This document shows positions 9,301 to 18,187 of a DNA stretch of 64,000 nucleotides, piece by piece. The notes under the pieces were generated by a model. The model was not told where the DNA came from. It did no database searches and saw only the letters and a program-made list of their open reading frames with translations. This stretch comes from an uncultured Flavobacteriales bacterium (lineage in GTDB: Bacteria; Bacteroidota; Bacteroidia; Flavobacteriales_D; Sanyastnellaceae), in NCBI GenBank assembly GCA_938084585.1, contig CALKFF010000033.1:1-64000 (forward strand). The letters are read 5' to 3'. The number at the start of each line of letters is the position of its first letter. Within the stretch, counting starts at the first letter, position 1. Position numbers and translations under genes: made by a program.

Positions 9301-11582
9301 GGTTGGGGCTTGGACTGGCGCTGGCGTTCGTCTTGGGCCTTTGGACCGGATGCGCCTCCCCGCAAGTGCACGGGTTGCCCCAGGGCTCAACCTCTGGGCT
9401 CGTGCCCTTGCCAGCCTCGCTGGAACTTCGTGACGAAGACAGTCAGGGACGGGGCTTTCGAACCGACGGGGTATTGAAGGTGTCTTGGCCGGAGCCATGG
9501 GGCATGAAGCCGATGGAGGCGTGGTTGACCCACGCCGGCTTGGCGTGGTCGAGAACCGATCCCGACGACGCGGATGTGCTGTGGTCCCGCACGGACCAAC
9601 CCCTCGGCCCCGAAGGCTACACACTGACGGTGGAACACGACCGAATCGTGGCCGAAGCGCAAGATGCGGAGGGGGCGTTTCGCGCCTGGACGACGCTTCG
9701 GCAGTTGATGCCGGCAGTGTGCGAACAAGGCTGTCCACAAGGGTTTGAGCTTCCTTCGGTGGCCATCCAAGACAGCGCGTTCCTCGCGCACCGGGGGCTG
9801 TTGCTGGACTGTTGTCGGCATTTCATGGCGCCGTCCTTTGTCAAGGACATGATCGACGCTTTGGCGCTTCAGAAAATGAACGTGCTGCATTGGCACTTGA
9901 CCGAGGACCAGGGATGGAGGTTGCCCATCGAAGCGTACCCCAAACTCACGGAGGTGGGCGGATTCCGAACCGAGGCCGACGGCACGGTTCATGGCGGCGC
10001 TTACACCAAACAAGACATCGCCGACATCGTCGCCTACGCGGCGGAGCGACACGTGACGGTCGTGCCGGAGGTGGAACTGCCCGGCCACAGCCGGGCGGCC
10101 TTGGCCGCCTACCCCTGGCTGGGCTGCACGGGCGACATCTTGCCCGTGCCCCACAATTGGGGGGTGTTCAAGGACGTGTATTGCGCCGGCAACGACAGCA
10201 CGATGGCGTTCCTGAAAGCGGTGCTGGACGAGACCTGCGAGATGTTTCCGTCGGAGGTCATCCACATTGGTGGAGATGAAGTGCCCAAGGTGCGTTGGGC
10301 GGAATGCCCCAAGTGCCAGGCCAAAATGGCGGAGCTGGGCCTCCAAACCGAAGCGGAACTCCAAACCTATTTCATCAATGAAGTCGGCGCCCACCTTGCC
10401 CGCAAAGGCCGTCGCATCATGGGATGGGATGAAATCCTGGAGGGTGGCCTGCCGGAGGGGGCCATGGTGCAGTCTTGGCGTGGCATGGAAGGCGCGGTGG
10501 AAGCGACGCACTTGGGCACGGACGCGGTGGTGTCCCCCACCAGCCATTGCTACCTCGATTACCCGTTGCGGTCCACGGACCTGGAGGAAGCGTACAGCTT
10601 TGTCCCTGTGCCTGAGGAGGCCCTGGGCCACAAAGGCCAAATCGTCGGCGGCGAATGCAACATGTGGTCGGAGCACGCACCACAGGACCTGGTCATGTCC
10701 AAGGTCTTTCCAAGGGCCACCGGGCTGGCCGAAGTGTTTTGGTCCGGTCCTGCCGTCACCCAGCAACCTGGGGCGTACGATGCGTTTTTGGTCCGGCTTG
10801 ACGCGTTGTCGCAACGCTGGGATTTCTTGGGTGTCACGCCAGGGCTGGAGGGGGTGCCGGTGGCGGTTGACGTGCAGCCAGACACCCAGGGCCAAGTCGC
10901 GGTCACGGTGCGCCCCGCCATCCGCAACGCAGGCGGCATGGTGACCTTTAAGCGAGAGGGCGGAGGCCTCGTGAACGAACTGCTTCAAGGCCGTGTGGGA
11001 GAGACCCTTCGGGTGTCGGGCGTTGGAACCCTCGACGTGGATGTGGCGATGCGGGGAAGGAAGACCGGGGTGGTGGAGCGCTTTCCCGTGGCGGGCCACC
11101 TCGGTGCCCACCGTCCCTTGGACCTCAGTTACGAGCCAAGCGTGCATTACACCGGCGGCGGCCCCCAAGCCATGGCCGACGGCCGTCGGGGCAGTGTGGA
11201 TTTCAGGGACGGCGCCTGGCAAGCGGTGCAAGGCCAAGACATGATGGTGACGGTGGATTTGGGTGAGCCCACGGTGCTGGAATCGGTGCAGGTGCAGTGT
11301 TACCTCTACCAGGACGCCTGGATTTTCCTGCCCCAAGAGGTGCGCTGGGAGGTGTCCCAGGATGGCGTCAACTTCGACGTGTTGGGTCAGTCCCAACAGG
11401 ACGACGCCCTGGCGCCCGACGGCCGCCAAACCGTGGTGCCAATTGCGTTGGACGTCGCAGGGGTTGAAGCTCGGTTCGTCCGGTTGACTTTGGTGAACGC
11501 CGGGGTGTGTCCCCCTTGGCACGACGCCGCAACGGAGCCCTCGTGGTTGTTCGCGGACGAACTGGTTGTGTTGGGTCGCTGA
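9297..11582 (+). CDS. GH20 beta-N-acetylhexosaminidase lipoprotein
   Basis: This 761-residue lipoprotein has an N-terminal signal with lipobox LWTGC. A GH20b-like N-domain is followed by the GH20 barrel, with HRGLLLDCCRHF, NVLHWHLTEDQGWRLPIEAYPKL and the catalytic Asp-Glu pair in HIGGDEVPKVRW (D327-E328). The Asp positions the 2-acetamido group for substrate-assisted catalysis and the Glu is the acid/base. A C-terminal region with a discoidin (F5/8 type C)-like fold (LSYEPSVHYTGGGPQAMADG ... VRLTLVNAG) may bind sugars. It likely removes terminal GlcNAc or GalNAc from chitin-like or glycan substrates. ATG overlaps the cutC stop, and the SSS transporter is upstream. Confidence 0.92.
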   Translation: MRLGLGLALAFVLGLWTGCASPQVHGLPQGSTSGLVPLPASLELRDEDSQGRGFRTDGVLKVSWPEPWGMKPMEAWLTHAGLAWSRTDPDDADVLWSRTDQPLGPEGYTLTVEHDRIVAEAQDAEGAFRAWTTLRQLMPAVCEQGCPQGFELPSVAIQDSAFLAHRGLLLDCCRHFMAPSFVKDMIDALALQKMNVLHWHLTEDQGWRLPIEAYPKLTEVGGFRTEADGTVHGGAYTKQDIADIVAYAAERHVTVVPEVELPGHSRAALAAYPWLGCTGDILPVPHNWGVFKDVYCAGNDSTMAFLKAVLDETCEMFPSEVIHIGGDEVPKVRWAECPKCQAKMAELGLQTEAELQTYFINEVGAHLARKGRRIMGWDEILEGGLPEGAMVQSWRGMEGAVEATHLGTDAVVSPTSHCYLDYPLRSTDLEEAYSFVPVPEEALGHKGQIVGGECNMWSEHAPQDLVMSKVFPRATGLAEVFWSGPAVTQQPGAYDAFLVRLDALSQRWDFLGVTPGLEGVPVAVDVQPDTQGQVAVTVRPAIRNAGGMVTFKREGGGLVNELLQGRVGETLRVSGVGTLDVDVAMRGRKTGVVERFPVAGHLGAHRPLDLSYEPSVHYTGGGPQAMADGRRGSVDFRDGAWQAVQGQDMMVTVDLGEPTVLESVQVQCYLYQDAWIFLPQEVRWEVSQDGVNFDVLGQSQQDDALAPDGRQTVVPIALDVAGVEARFVRLTLVNAGVCPPWHDAATEPSWLFADELVVLGR

Positions 11583-11625
11583 GGATTGTCGTATTTTTAT
11601 GTGCGTGAGAATGCACCTTGATCCA

Positions 11626-14145
11626 ATGAAGTCCCTTTCGCTTGCCCTTCGCCGCGTGGTTTCCCTGTGTGGGGCCTTGGCGCTGCTGTCCCACGTTTGT
11701 GCCCAAACCCCCATCGTCTTGGACCCGCCTCCTGGCACCTTGGATGGGGTGAACATTTTGGACGACAACACGGCCATCGTGCAATTGCGCGCGCCGGGCA
11801 AATCGTACGTTCACCTTCGTGGCGACTTCAACAACTTCGTGATCAACAACAGTTCCCTGATGCGGAAGAGCACCGACGGGAACCTGCACTGGATGCAGTT
11901 GAGCAACTTGAATCCGGACGTCCAGTACCGCTATCACTTCTTGTGCGACGGAAACTTGGAAATCGGAGACCCCTATGGCACGCTGGTGCTCGACCCGTGG
12001 GAGGACCAGTACATCTCCACCTCCACCTATCCTGACATGCCACCGTACCCCACGGGGCAGGCCAATTGGCAGCAGACCGTGTTCCAAACGGTGGAGCCTG
12101 AGTTTGGTTGGACAGACCAAAATTTCCAACGCCCGCCGTCCGACCGCCTCATCATTTATGAAACGTTGGTGCGCGATTTCGACGAGACCCAGACGTTTCA
12201 GGACGTCATCGACCGGTTGGATTACTTGCAATACATGGGGTTCAACGCCATCGAGCTCATGCCGGTGAGCGAGTTTGAGGGCAACCTGAGCTGGGGCTAC
12301 AACCCGACTTACCGTTTTGCGGTCGACAAGTTTTACGGCACGAAAGAGAAGCTGAAAGAACTGGTGAACGAGTGCCACAACCGGGGCATTGCGGTCATCC
12401 TCGACATCGTCCCCAACCACGGCTACGGCACCGATCCGTTGGCCCGGCTCTACTTGGACGGTGATGGAAGCATCGCGGCGAACAACCCGTGGTTCAACGA
12501 AACGGCACGCCACCCCTTCAGCCCGGGGTACGACTACGACCACGGGGATCCGTGGACGAAGGAATTCTGGAAGCGCGTCTTCGACTTTTGGATCGACGAA
12601 TTCCACGTGGACGGCTACCGGGTCGACCTCAGCAAGGGCTTGACCCAAACCAACTCAGGCAGCAACGTGGGGTATTGGTCCCAGTACGACCAAAGCCGGG
12701 TGGACATCCTCTTCGATTACGGCACCCACATCTGGAACAACCACCCAGGGTCCTACGTGATTTTGGAACACCTCGGCAACAACGATGAAGAAACGGTGCT
12801 CGCCGACGGTGGGTTCATGCTTTGGGGCAAGATGACCCAGCAGTACACCGAATCGGCCATGGGCTACGACGGCGACATCAACTACGGCTCTTGGCAAAAC
12901 CGAGGTTGGAATTGGCCCAACCTGGTCACGTACGCCGAAAGCCACGACGAGGAGCGTGCGGCGTTCAGCCTGACTTCGTACGGCAACGCGTCCGGCGATT
13001 ACGACACCAAGCAAGAGGCCACGGCCATGGACCGTTTGGAGATGATGCACGCCTTTTTGCTGGCCATCCCCGGGCCCAAGATGATGTGGAACTGGGGTGA
13101 AATCGGGTACCAAATCAGCATCTTCGATTGCCTGAATGGCACATTTGAAGAGGGCTGCAAGCTCAACGAGAAGCCCGCACCATGGGAAGATTTGGAGAAT
13201 GAACACCGGGTGGGCTTGGCCAAGACCATCGCGGCGCTCAACCACTTGAAGAAGACCCAGCCGGTGTTTGGGACGTACGACTTCAATGTGGACGGCAGCG
13301 GCAAAGGCAAGCGCATCCACTTGTACTCGGCAGACCAAAACGCAGTCCTCGTGGGCAACTTCGACATCATTCCCATGGACATCGTGCCTGGGTTCCCTTA
13401 CACCGGCACGTGGTACGACCACTTCACAGGCGAAGAAATCGCGGTGAACGAATTGGGCAACGCCTGGTACCTCCAACCCGGAGAATGGCGTCTGCTGATG
13501 GACACCCCGCTTCCCACGCCCGACACCGACGGATCGACTCCCATTGTGACCAACGTGGGGTGCATGGACGAGGCCGCGCAGAACTACGACCCGTCGGCGG
13601 AGGCCGACAACGGTTCGTGCATGTACGTCACCACATTTGAGCTCGGCCTTGGCGACGTGGAGGCGTCGCCGCTCGGCGTGCACGTGGCGGGCTCGTTCCA
13701 AGGGTGGAACCCTGGCGGCACCGCCATGGAACTGGGTGAGGACAGCTTGTACAGGGCATCTTTCGTGGCCGTGCAAGGCGACGTGGTGCAGTACAAATTC
13801 ATCAACGGCAACGATTGGGGCGAGGATGAAGGCGTTCCTGCCGAATGCGGTGCCCCCAACGGTTTTGGCGGGTACAACCGTGAACTCACGGTCGGCAGCG
13901 CAGACGCCGTCGTTCCTGCCGTGTGCTTTGGCACCTGCGAGAGTTGCGGAGGCTCGGTCACGCCAAGTGGATGTTCGGACGGAGATTGTTGCGGCGAAGG
14001 CACCGTATGGGACGCCGCCTCAGGCACGTGCGTGGGGGACGGCACTGCAGCTTCCAATTGCCCCGAGGACCTCAACGGCGACGGCGCAGTGTCCGTGGCA
14101 GATGTCCTTCAAATGCTGGGCGCCTTCGGCGAAGTATGCGAATGA
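11626..14145 (+). CDS. Secreted GH13 alpha-amylase family protein with carbohydrate-binding and dockerin-like C-terminus
   Basis: Start 11626 opens a good signal peptide (MKSLSLALRRVVSLCGALAL ... CAQ) in an 839-residue protein. An N-terminal E-set/CBM48-like domain (FNNFVINNSSLMRK, about residues 40-130) precedes a GH13 barrel. Its conserved regions are DIVPNHGYG, GYRVDLSKG (nucleophile D334), VILEHLGN (acid E381) and YAESHDEER (H440-D441), so all catalytic residues are present. After the barrel come one Cys-rich module (GCMDEAAQNYDPSAEADNGSC), a starch-binding-like domain (VHVAGSFQGWNPGG) and a dockerin-like segment (DLNGDGAVSVADVLQMLGAFG) ending VCE. It probably cleaves alpha-glucans outside the cell. 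CACCTTGA lies 12 nt before ATG 11626 and may be a weak -7 box. ATG codons at 11599 and 11611 are alternatives. Confidence 0.87.
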   Translation: MKSLSLALRRVVSLCGALALLSHVCAQTPIVLDPPPGTLDGVNILDDNTAIVQLRAPGKSYVHLRGDFNNFVINNSSLMRKSTDGNLHWMQLSNLNPDVQYRYHFLCDGNLEIGDPYGTLVLDPWEDQYISTSTYPDMPPYPTGQANWQQTVFQTVEPEFGWTDQNFQRPPSDRLIIYETLVRDFDETQTFQDVIDRLDYLQYMGFNAIELMPVSEFEGNLSWGYNPTYRFAVDKFYGTKEKLKELVNECHNRGIAVILDIVPNHGYGTDPLARLYLDGDGSIAANNPWFNETARHPFSPGYDYDHGDPWTKEFWKRVFDFWIDEFHVDGYRVDLSKGLTQTNSGSNVGYWSQYDQSRVDILFDYGTHIWNNHPGSYVILEHLGNNDEETVLADGGFMLWGKMTQQYTESAMGYDGDINYGSWQNRGWNWPNLVTYAESHDEERAAFSLTSYGNASGDYDTKQEATAMDRLEMMHAFLLAIPGPKMMWNWGEIGYQISIFDCLNGTFEEGCKLNEKPAPWEDLENEHRVGLAKTIAALNHLKKTQPVFGTYDFNVDGSGKGKRIHLYSADQNAVLVGNFDIIPMDIVPGFPYTGTWYDHFTGEEIAVNELGNAWYLQPGEWRLLMDTPLPTPDTDGSTPIVTNVGCMDEAAQNYDPSAEADNGSCMYVTTFELGLGDVEASPLGVHVAGSFQGWNPGGTAMELGEDSLYRASFVAVQGDVVQYKFINGNDWGEDEGVPAECGAPNGFGGYNRELTVGSADAVVPAVCFGTCESCGGSVTPSGCSDGDCCGEGTVWDAASGTCVGDGTAASNCPEDLNGDGAVSVADVLQMLGAFGEVCE

Positions 14146-14164
14146 GGTGAGGCAGACTTCGGAT

Positions 14165-15805
14165 TCAATCGCAGCCCGTGCCAAACACCGACAAGAAGAG
14201 CAACAAGTCTGAGCTGGCGCATACGCCGTCTCCGTCCAAATCACCAACGACCCCTTCTTCGCCATATCCGCTCAGCATTTCGAGCAGGTCGGCGGAGGTC
14301 CGCGCGGCGTCGTAGTCGAAATCGGCCAGGCAATTTGTGGGCTGCCACAATTCGTGAAGGGCGTCGACTTCCAAGTCGTGGTAAGTGTTCATGTCGCCGT
14401 TGGGCCAGCGCACGACAAGCGAGTCCACCGACGTCAATTCACCAAGTCCCCAGTGCAGGTTGAGGGTGCTCGCCCCAGAGTAGCCCTGGCCAATGTTGAC
14501 TTCGTCCATGTGGGCGGTGCCGCTGTGATGAAGGGTGGCCCTGGCGCCCACGGCGTCGCGGTTGTCTAGCGTGCCCACCAGTTTGACTTGCATCCAGTGG
14601 CCTTCGGACGCGTCGTTTCGCAACAAGGCCAACCCCGGCTGGGTCGACGATTTGGTGGTGGCCACGATGAGGTCCAAATCCCCATCTTGGTCGAAGTCCG
14701 CCATCGCCAGGCCGTAGTCTGAATAGGGGTGCTCCAAGGCGAAGTTGCCCTCACTCACGGGGGTGAAGGTGCCGTCGCCGTTGCCGTGGTACATGATGTT
14801 GGGCAAGGGAGCGAAGAGGTAGTCGTTCACGATGTACAGGTCCCAATGCCCGTCGTGGTCGTAGTCGAAAAAGACGCACCCCCAGGTCATCCCTGAATCG
14901 TTGGTCCCCGAGGACACGCTGATGTCGTCGAACGTTCCGTCCCCGTTGTTCATGAACATGGCGCTGGGGTAGAGGTCCGTGATGTACAGGTCCAAGTGGC
15001 CGTCGTGGTTGATGTCTGCGACGTCCACACCCATGCAATTGCCTTGGTAGTTCAGCCCCGCCATGAAGGCCAAATTCAAGAACGTGCCGTTCCCTTGGTT
15101 GCGGTAAAGCTTGTTGGTTTGGTTGGCGTCGTGGGTCAAGTAGAGGTCTTGGTCTCCGTCGTTGTCGTAGTCGAAGAAGATGCTCCCCATGCCGACGCCC
15201 GTGTCGAAGGTGCCCGTGGCGCCATACACGTTGGTGAAGCCGTTCCCTCCGTCGTTGCGGTAGAAATGGTTCACCGCGTTGATGTTGACCACGTACAGGT
15301 CGGTGAAGCCGTCGTTGTTGTAGTCCGCCGCGTGCAGGCTTCGGCACATCAACGCGCTGTTGAGGCCGTACGCCTCGGCCATGTCGACGAAGGTGCCGTC
15401 TCCTTGGTTGACGTAGAATCGGTTCGGCGCAGGGTCGCTTCCTCCAAAGCCGTTGCCCGTGGCCAAATCGAGGTCTCCGTCGTTGTCGAAATCGAACCAG
15501 ATCGCCGCATTGGTGAATCCTTCGTCCGCCACCCCGGCTTCTTCTGCAACATTGGTAAACGTCATGTCGCCGTTGTTGCGGTACAAGCTGTTGGGCTGGA
15601 ATTTCGTGCCGACGTAGATGTCCTCGTCTCCATCGCCGTCGTAGTCGCCCACGGCCACACAGTGGTGTTGGCCTTCCGCGTCAAGTCCCGCTGCGGCGCC
15701 CACGTCCACAAACGTGGGGGGAGTTTGGCCCCAGGCAGAGTCCGCTGCCAAGACGGCCAGCCCGAACGACATCAAAAGAACTGAAAAGTGTGCCTTGCGC
15801 CTCAT
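14165..15805 (-). CDS. Secreted FG-GAP/VCBS repeat protein with ASPIC/UnbV-like region and dockerin-like tail
   Basis: The protein is 546 residues from the chosen ATG, which opens a signal peptide (MRRKAHFSVLLMSFGLAVLA). The ORF-track extension upstream is rejected because a -7 box lies just before this ATG. The body is a run of FG-GAP/VCBS calcium-binding blades (YDGDGDEDIYVGT, DFDNDGDLDLATG, DYNNDGFTDLYVV, DINHDGHLDLYIT), predicting a beta-propeller. An ASPIC/UnbV-like stretch follows (LVVRWPNGDMNTYHDL). The C-terminus carries two dockerin-like segments and ends GCD, like the amylase and hydrolase tails. It converges on the amylase gene with a 19-nt gap and no clear terminator. Likely role: extracellular adhesion or carbohydrate binding. 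Confidence 0.85.
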   Translation of the reverse strand: MRRKAHFSVLLMSFGLAVLAADSAWGQTPPTFVDVGAAAGLDAEGQHHCVAVGDYDGDGDEDIYVGTKFQPNSLYRNNGDMTFTNVAEEAGVADEGFTNAAIWFDFDNDGDLDLATGNGFGGSDPAPNRFYVNQGDGTFVDMAEAYGLNSALMCRSLHAADYNNDGFTDLYVVNINAVNHFYRNDGGNGFTNVYGATGTFDTGVGMGSIFFDYDNDGDQDLYLTHDANQTNKLYRNQGNGTFLNLAFMAGLNYQGNCMGVDVADINHDGHLDLYITDLYPSAMFMNNGDGTFDDISVSSGTNDSGMTWGCVFFDYDHDGHWDLYIVNDYLFAPLPNIMYHGNGDGTFTPVSEGNFALEHPYSDYGLAMADFDQDGDLDLIVATTKSSTQPGLALLRNDASEGHWMQVKLVGTLDNRDAVGARATLHHSGTAHMDEVNIGQGYSGASTLNLHWGLGELTSVDSLVVRWPNGDMNTYHDLEVDALHELWQPTNCLADFDYDAARTSADLLEMLSGYGEEGVVGDLDGDGVCASSDLLLFLSVFGTGCD

Positions 15806-15811
15806 GACTTC

Positions 15812-15819
15812 GAAAGGTA
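15812..15819 (-). promoter_or_regulatory. Promoter of the VCBS protein gene
   Basis: On the minus strand, TACCTTTC lies 14 nt before the start codon, and a TTG lies exactly 19 nt further upstream. This matches the Bacteroidota TTG-N19-TAnnTTTG layout. Confidence 0.6.
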
Positions 15820-15902
15820 CAACCGTTGGAAATGTGGGCAACTTGGGGTTTGCTGTGGATGACTCCAGCAAGCGCATGAGGCCCGACGTCAAGCCGACCT
15901 GG

Positions 15903-15910
15903 TATGTTTG
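15903..15910 (+). promoter_or_regulatory. -7 box of the candidate sRNA
   Basis: TATGTTTG is a perfect TAnnTTTG match about 12 nt before the first hairpin. No clear TTG is seen at the usual upstream distance. Confidence 0.4.
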
Positions 15911-15913
15911 CTC

Positions 15914-16001
15914 AGCATCCTCCGGCAGACGCTCGCATGCGGCTGTCGGGGTGCATGTAGATTGTTAGGACGGAAGGGCGCTTTGGCGCCCTTCTTTTTT
16001 T
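15914..16001 (+). ncRNA. Candidate small RNA of about 88 nt upstream of rpsT
   Basis: No plus-strand gene precedes this for 1.7 kb, yet the segment has a -7 box (15903), a strong hairpin and an oriented rho-independent terminator. Hairpin 1 pairs GCATCC with GGTGC (one bulge) and CCGGCAG with CTGTCGG through one G-U pair. The G-U pair fits RNA folding from the plus strand. The T tract after the second hairpin exists only in plus orientation. I see no match to tRNA, SRP RNA or tmRNA cores. It could be an uncharacterised sRNA or a leader of rpsT that usually terminates early. Confidence 0.4.
15973..16001 (+). terminator. Rho-independent terminator
   Basis: GAAGGGCGC, a TTTG loop-side and GCGCCCTTC form a near-perfect stem followed by seven T residues. 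The T tract is only on the plus-strand 3' side, so it ends a plus-strand transcript that starts in this intergenic region. Confidence 0.8.
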
Positions 16002-16032
16002 GGCCCAAAGTTGCAGGACCCGCGTTCCTCAC

Positions 16033-16040
16033 TATATTTG
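16033..16040 (+). promoter_or_regulatory. rpsT promoter
   Basis: TATATTTG (a full TAnnTTTG match) lies 19 nt after a TTG at 16011 and 35 nt before the rpsT ATG, giving a short leader of about 23 nt. Confidence 0.7.
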
Positions 16041-16067
16041 CACCCCTGTTTTAGCTAGGTACACATC

Positions 16068-16319
16068 ATGGCACATCACAAATCAGCCCTCAAGCGCATC
16101 CGGTCCGACGAGAAAAAGCGTGACCGCAACCGTTACCAGCACAAGACGGCCCGCAACGCCGTCCGCAAGCTCCGCGCATCCACCGATGCGAAAGAAGCTT
16201 CTGCGTTGTTGCCTTTGGTGAGCGCCATGTTGGACAAACTTGCCAAGCGCAACATCATCCACAAGAACAAAGCTTCCAACTTGAAGTCGAGCTTGACCAA
16301 GCACGTGTCCAGCCTCTGA
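16068..16319 (+). CDS. rpsT: 30S ribosomal protein S20
   Basis: This 83-residue, very basic helical protein begins [20 protein letters not shown], the typical S20 start. It continues with [12 protein letters not shown] and ends with [19 protein letters not shown], which is the conserved S20 C-terminal helix. S20 binds 16S rRNA early in small-subunit assembly. It has its own promoter with a short leader and its own terminator, so it is monocistronic. Confidence 0.97.
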   Translation: MAHHKSALKRIRSDEKKRDRNRYQHKTARNAVRKLRASTDAKEASALLPLVSAMLDKLAKRNIIHKNKASNLKSSLTKHVSSL

Positions 16320-16351
16320 ACATCGACTCCGAGCTGACGCTCAAGAATTTC

Positions 16352-16383
16352 AAACCCGTTGTCCTGGACAGCGGGTTTTTTTT
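16352..16383 (+). terminator. Rho-independent terminator of rpsT
   Basis: AAACCCG and CGGGTTT form the outer stem and GTCC/GGAC the inner one, followed by eight or more T residues. The T tract ends only about 6 nt before the radC start codon. Confidence 0.8.
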
Positions 16384-16388
16384 GTGCC

Positions 16389-17054
16389 ATGTTGGAGCAA
16401 GAAAGGCCACGCGCACGGGCGGCCCAGGAAGGATTGGGGGCGTTGAACGACCGCGAACTGATCGCCCTGCTGTTGGGGACTGGGCACAACGGACGGTCGG
16501 CTGAGTCGTTGGCCAAGGAAGTGCTTGAGTTGGCGCAGGGCTGCTTGAACAATTTGGCGTCCTGGCCTGTGGAAAGCCTCACGGTGGTCAACGGCATCGG
16601 GCCTGCAAAAGCGACCTTGGTCGCGGCCGCCATGGAATTGGGACGCAGAAGGGAAGGCCATCAGAAGCGTGCTGGGTCCTGGGTCAAAACGAGCGAAGAC
16701 GTGCGAAACCGCTTCGTGTCACGCTTGGGAGACTTGCAACACGAGGAGTTCTGGGTGTTGCTCTTGAGGCGGTCCAACCATGTGTTGGCGGAAATCTGCA
16801 TTTCTCGGGGAGGCTTGACCGGCACGGTGGTCGACCCCAAGCTGGTGTTTGGGCGTGCCTTGGCCATGCGCGCGGCGGCCCTGGTGTTGGTGCACAACCA
16901 CCCGTCTGGAAATCCACAGCCCAGTGACGCAGACCGTCGGTTGACTTCCACGTTGTGTGAGGCCGGCAAACACTTGGACCTTCCCGTGTTGGACCATGTC
17001 ATCGTGGCCGGAAAAGCGTTCGTTAGCTTTGCGGACCAAGGTTGGCTTCCATGA
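16389..17054 (+). CDS. radC: RadC family JAB-domain protein
   Basis: This 221-residue protein of the UPF0758/RadC family has an N-terminal helix-hairpin-helix-like region (LNDRELIALLLGTG ... NGIGPAKATLVAAA) and a C-terminal JAB1/MPN-type metalloprotease-like fold. The metal-site signature is VHNHPSGNPQPSDAD (H-x-H-x10-D). A direct repair role is not established for the family. The start is ATG 16389, 6 nt after the rpsT terminator T tract. The stop overlaps the wecB ATG, so it heads an operon with cell-envelope genes. Confidence 0.9.
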   Translation: MLEQERPRARAAQEGLGALNDRELIALLLGTGHNGRSAESLAKEVLELAQGCLNNLASWPVESLTVVNGIGPAKATLVAAAMELGRRREGHQKRAGSWVKTSEDVRNRFVSRLGDLQHEEFWVLLLRRSNHVLAEICISRGGLTGTVVDPKLVFGRALAMRAAALVLVHNHPSGNPQPSDADRRLTSTLCEAGKHLDLPVLDHVIVAGKAFVSFADQGWLP

Positions 17055-18187
17055 ATGCATCCAAACACATGTTGATTGTGGTGGGGGCAAGGCCCCAGTT
17101 CATCAAGGCTGCGGCGTTGCACCGCGCTTTGGTGGATGTGGGGGGGTGGCGCAGCACATGGTTGCACACCGGCCAGCATCATGACGAGGCGTTGAGTGGG
17201 CAGTTCTTTCAGGAATTGGGCTTGCCCGATCCTGATGTGCGTTTGACGCCCAACCCCGCAAGCCGGGAACTTCGGTTGGGCGACATGATGGAAGGCATTC
17301 GGTTGGCCATCGACGTCCACAGCCCCTTTTGGGTGGTGGTCTTTGGCGACACGGATTCCACGCTCGCTGGGGCGTGGGCTGCGACGGCAAGGCAAATCCC
17401 ATTGATTCACATTGAGGCCGGCCTTCGTTCCCACGATTGGGGCATGCCTGAAGAAGTCAATCGGGTCCTGACTGACCGCATGTCGTCCATCTTGGTCTGT
17501 CCGACCCATGCCGCGGTGGATCACTTGACCCGGGAAGCCATCCTGGACCACTCGACCGACAAGGCCATGCCTTCTGTGCGGAAACCTTGGGTGTTGAAGA
17601 CGGGGGACATCATGCACGACAACGCCATCCATTTCAACGCACAATTCGAGGCAGACAAGGCGCGTTCAGGAAGGGTGTTGATGACCATGCATCGCCCGAG
17701 CAACGTGGACGACCCCACCACACTGTGGTCTTGGGTTGAGGCCATTGGCGCTTGGCTGAAGAAATGCGGTTTGCGGGCGGTTTGGCCCATTCACCCCCGC
17801 ACCTTGAAGGGGCTTGAAGCATCTTCACGGCCATGGCAGGAGAGGTTGGAATCGTGGGGGGTGGATGCTGTGGACCCGTTGGGCTACGTGGAGTTGCTCA
17901 AAGCCGCGCATGAAGCGCCGTTGGTCTTGACTGACAGCGGAGGCGTTCAGAAGGAAGCCTATTCATTGGGAAGGCGGTGTGTGGTCTTGCGAGACTCCAC
18001 AGAATGGACGGAGCAGGTGGCGGAAGGACAATCGGTGCTTTGCCCAGCCCCTGCGGCCTTGGAGCGCCTCGCTGATGGGTTGCTTGAAGAGGGGGCGTTC
18101 ACTCCTGGGGCGCTTTACGGAGATGGACAAGCCGCCCAAGAGCTCATGGGCAAGCTGAACCTCATGCTGGAAGGGCTGGATGGTTGA
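17051..18187 (+). CDS. wecB: UDP-N-acetylglucosamine 2-epimerase (non-hydrolysing)
   Basis: The product has 378 residues. The N-terminus (HMLIVVGARPQFIKAAAL) and TGQHHDE, VFGDTDSTLAGAWAA, HIEAGLRSHDWGMPEEVNR, TMHRPSNVDD and TDSGGVQKEA motifs define the WecB family. It interconverts UDP-GlcNAc and UDP-ManNAc for surface polysaccharides. The start overlaps the radC stop (ATGA), and its end overlaps the deacetylase-like gene by 8 nt. The pairing fits a role in envelope polysaccharide synthesis. Confidence 0.93.
   Translation: MNASKHMLIVVGARPQFIKAAALHRALVDVGGWRSTWLHTGQHHDEALSGQFFQELGLPDPDVRLTPNPASRELRLGDMMEGIRLAIDVHSPFWVVVFGDTDSTLAGAWAATARQIPLIHIEAGLRSHDWGMPEEVNRVLTDRMSSILVCPTHAAVDHLTREAILDHSTDKAMPSVRKPWVLKTGDIMHDNAIHFNAQFEADKARSGRVLMTMHRPSNVDDPTTLWSWVEAIGAWLKKCGLRAVWPIHPRTLKGLEASSRPWQERLESWGVDAVDPLGYVELLKAAHEAPLVLTDSGGVQKEAYSLGRRCVVLRDSTEWTEQVAEGQSVLCPAPAALERLADGLLEEGAFTPGALYGDGQAAQELMGKLNLMLEGLDG

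Noticed and set aside
9387-11801. 804-codon antisense ORF across the GH20 gene
   Set aside because: Opposes intact GH20 motifs and shows no conserved feature.
15806-16067. tRNA or SRP RNA in the rpsT upstream gap
   Set aside because: No T-loop GGTTCGAAT-type sequence and no SRP domain IV core; only the hairpin-terminator pair remains.
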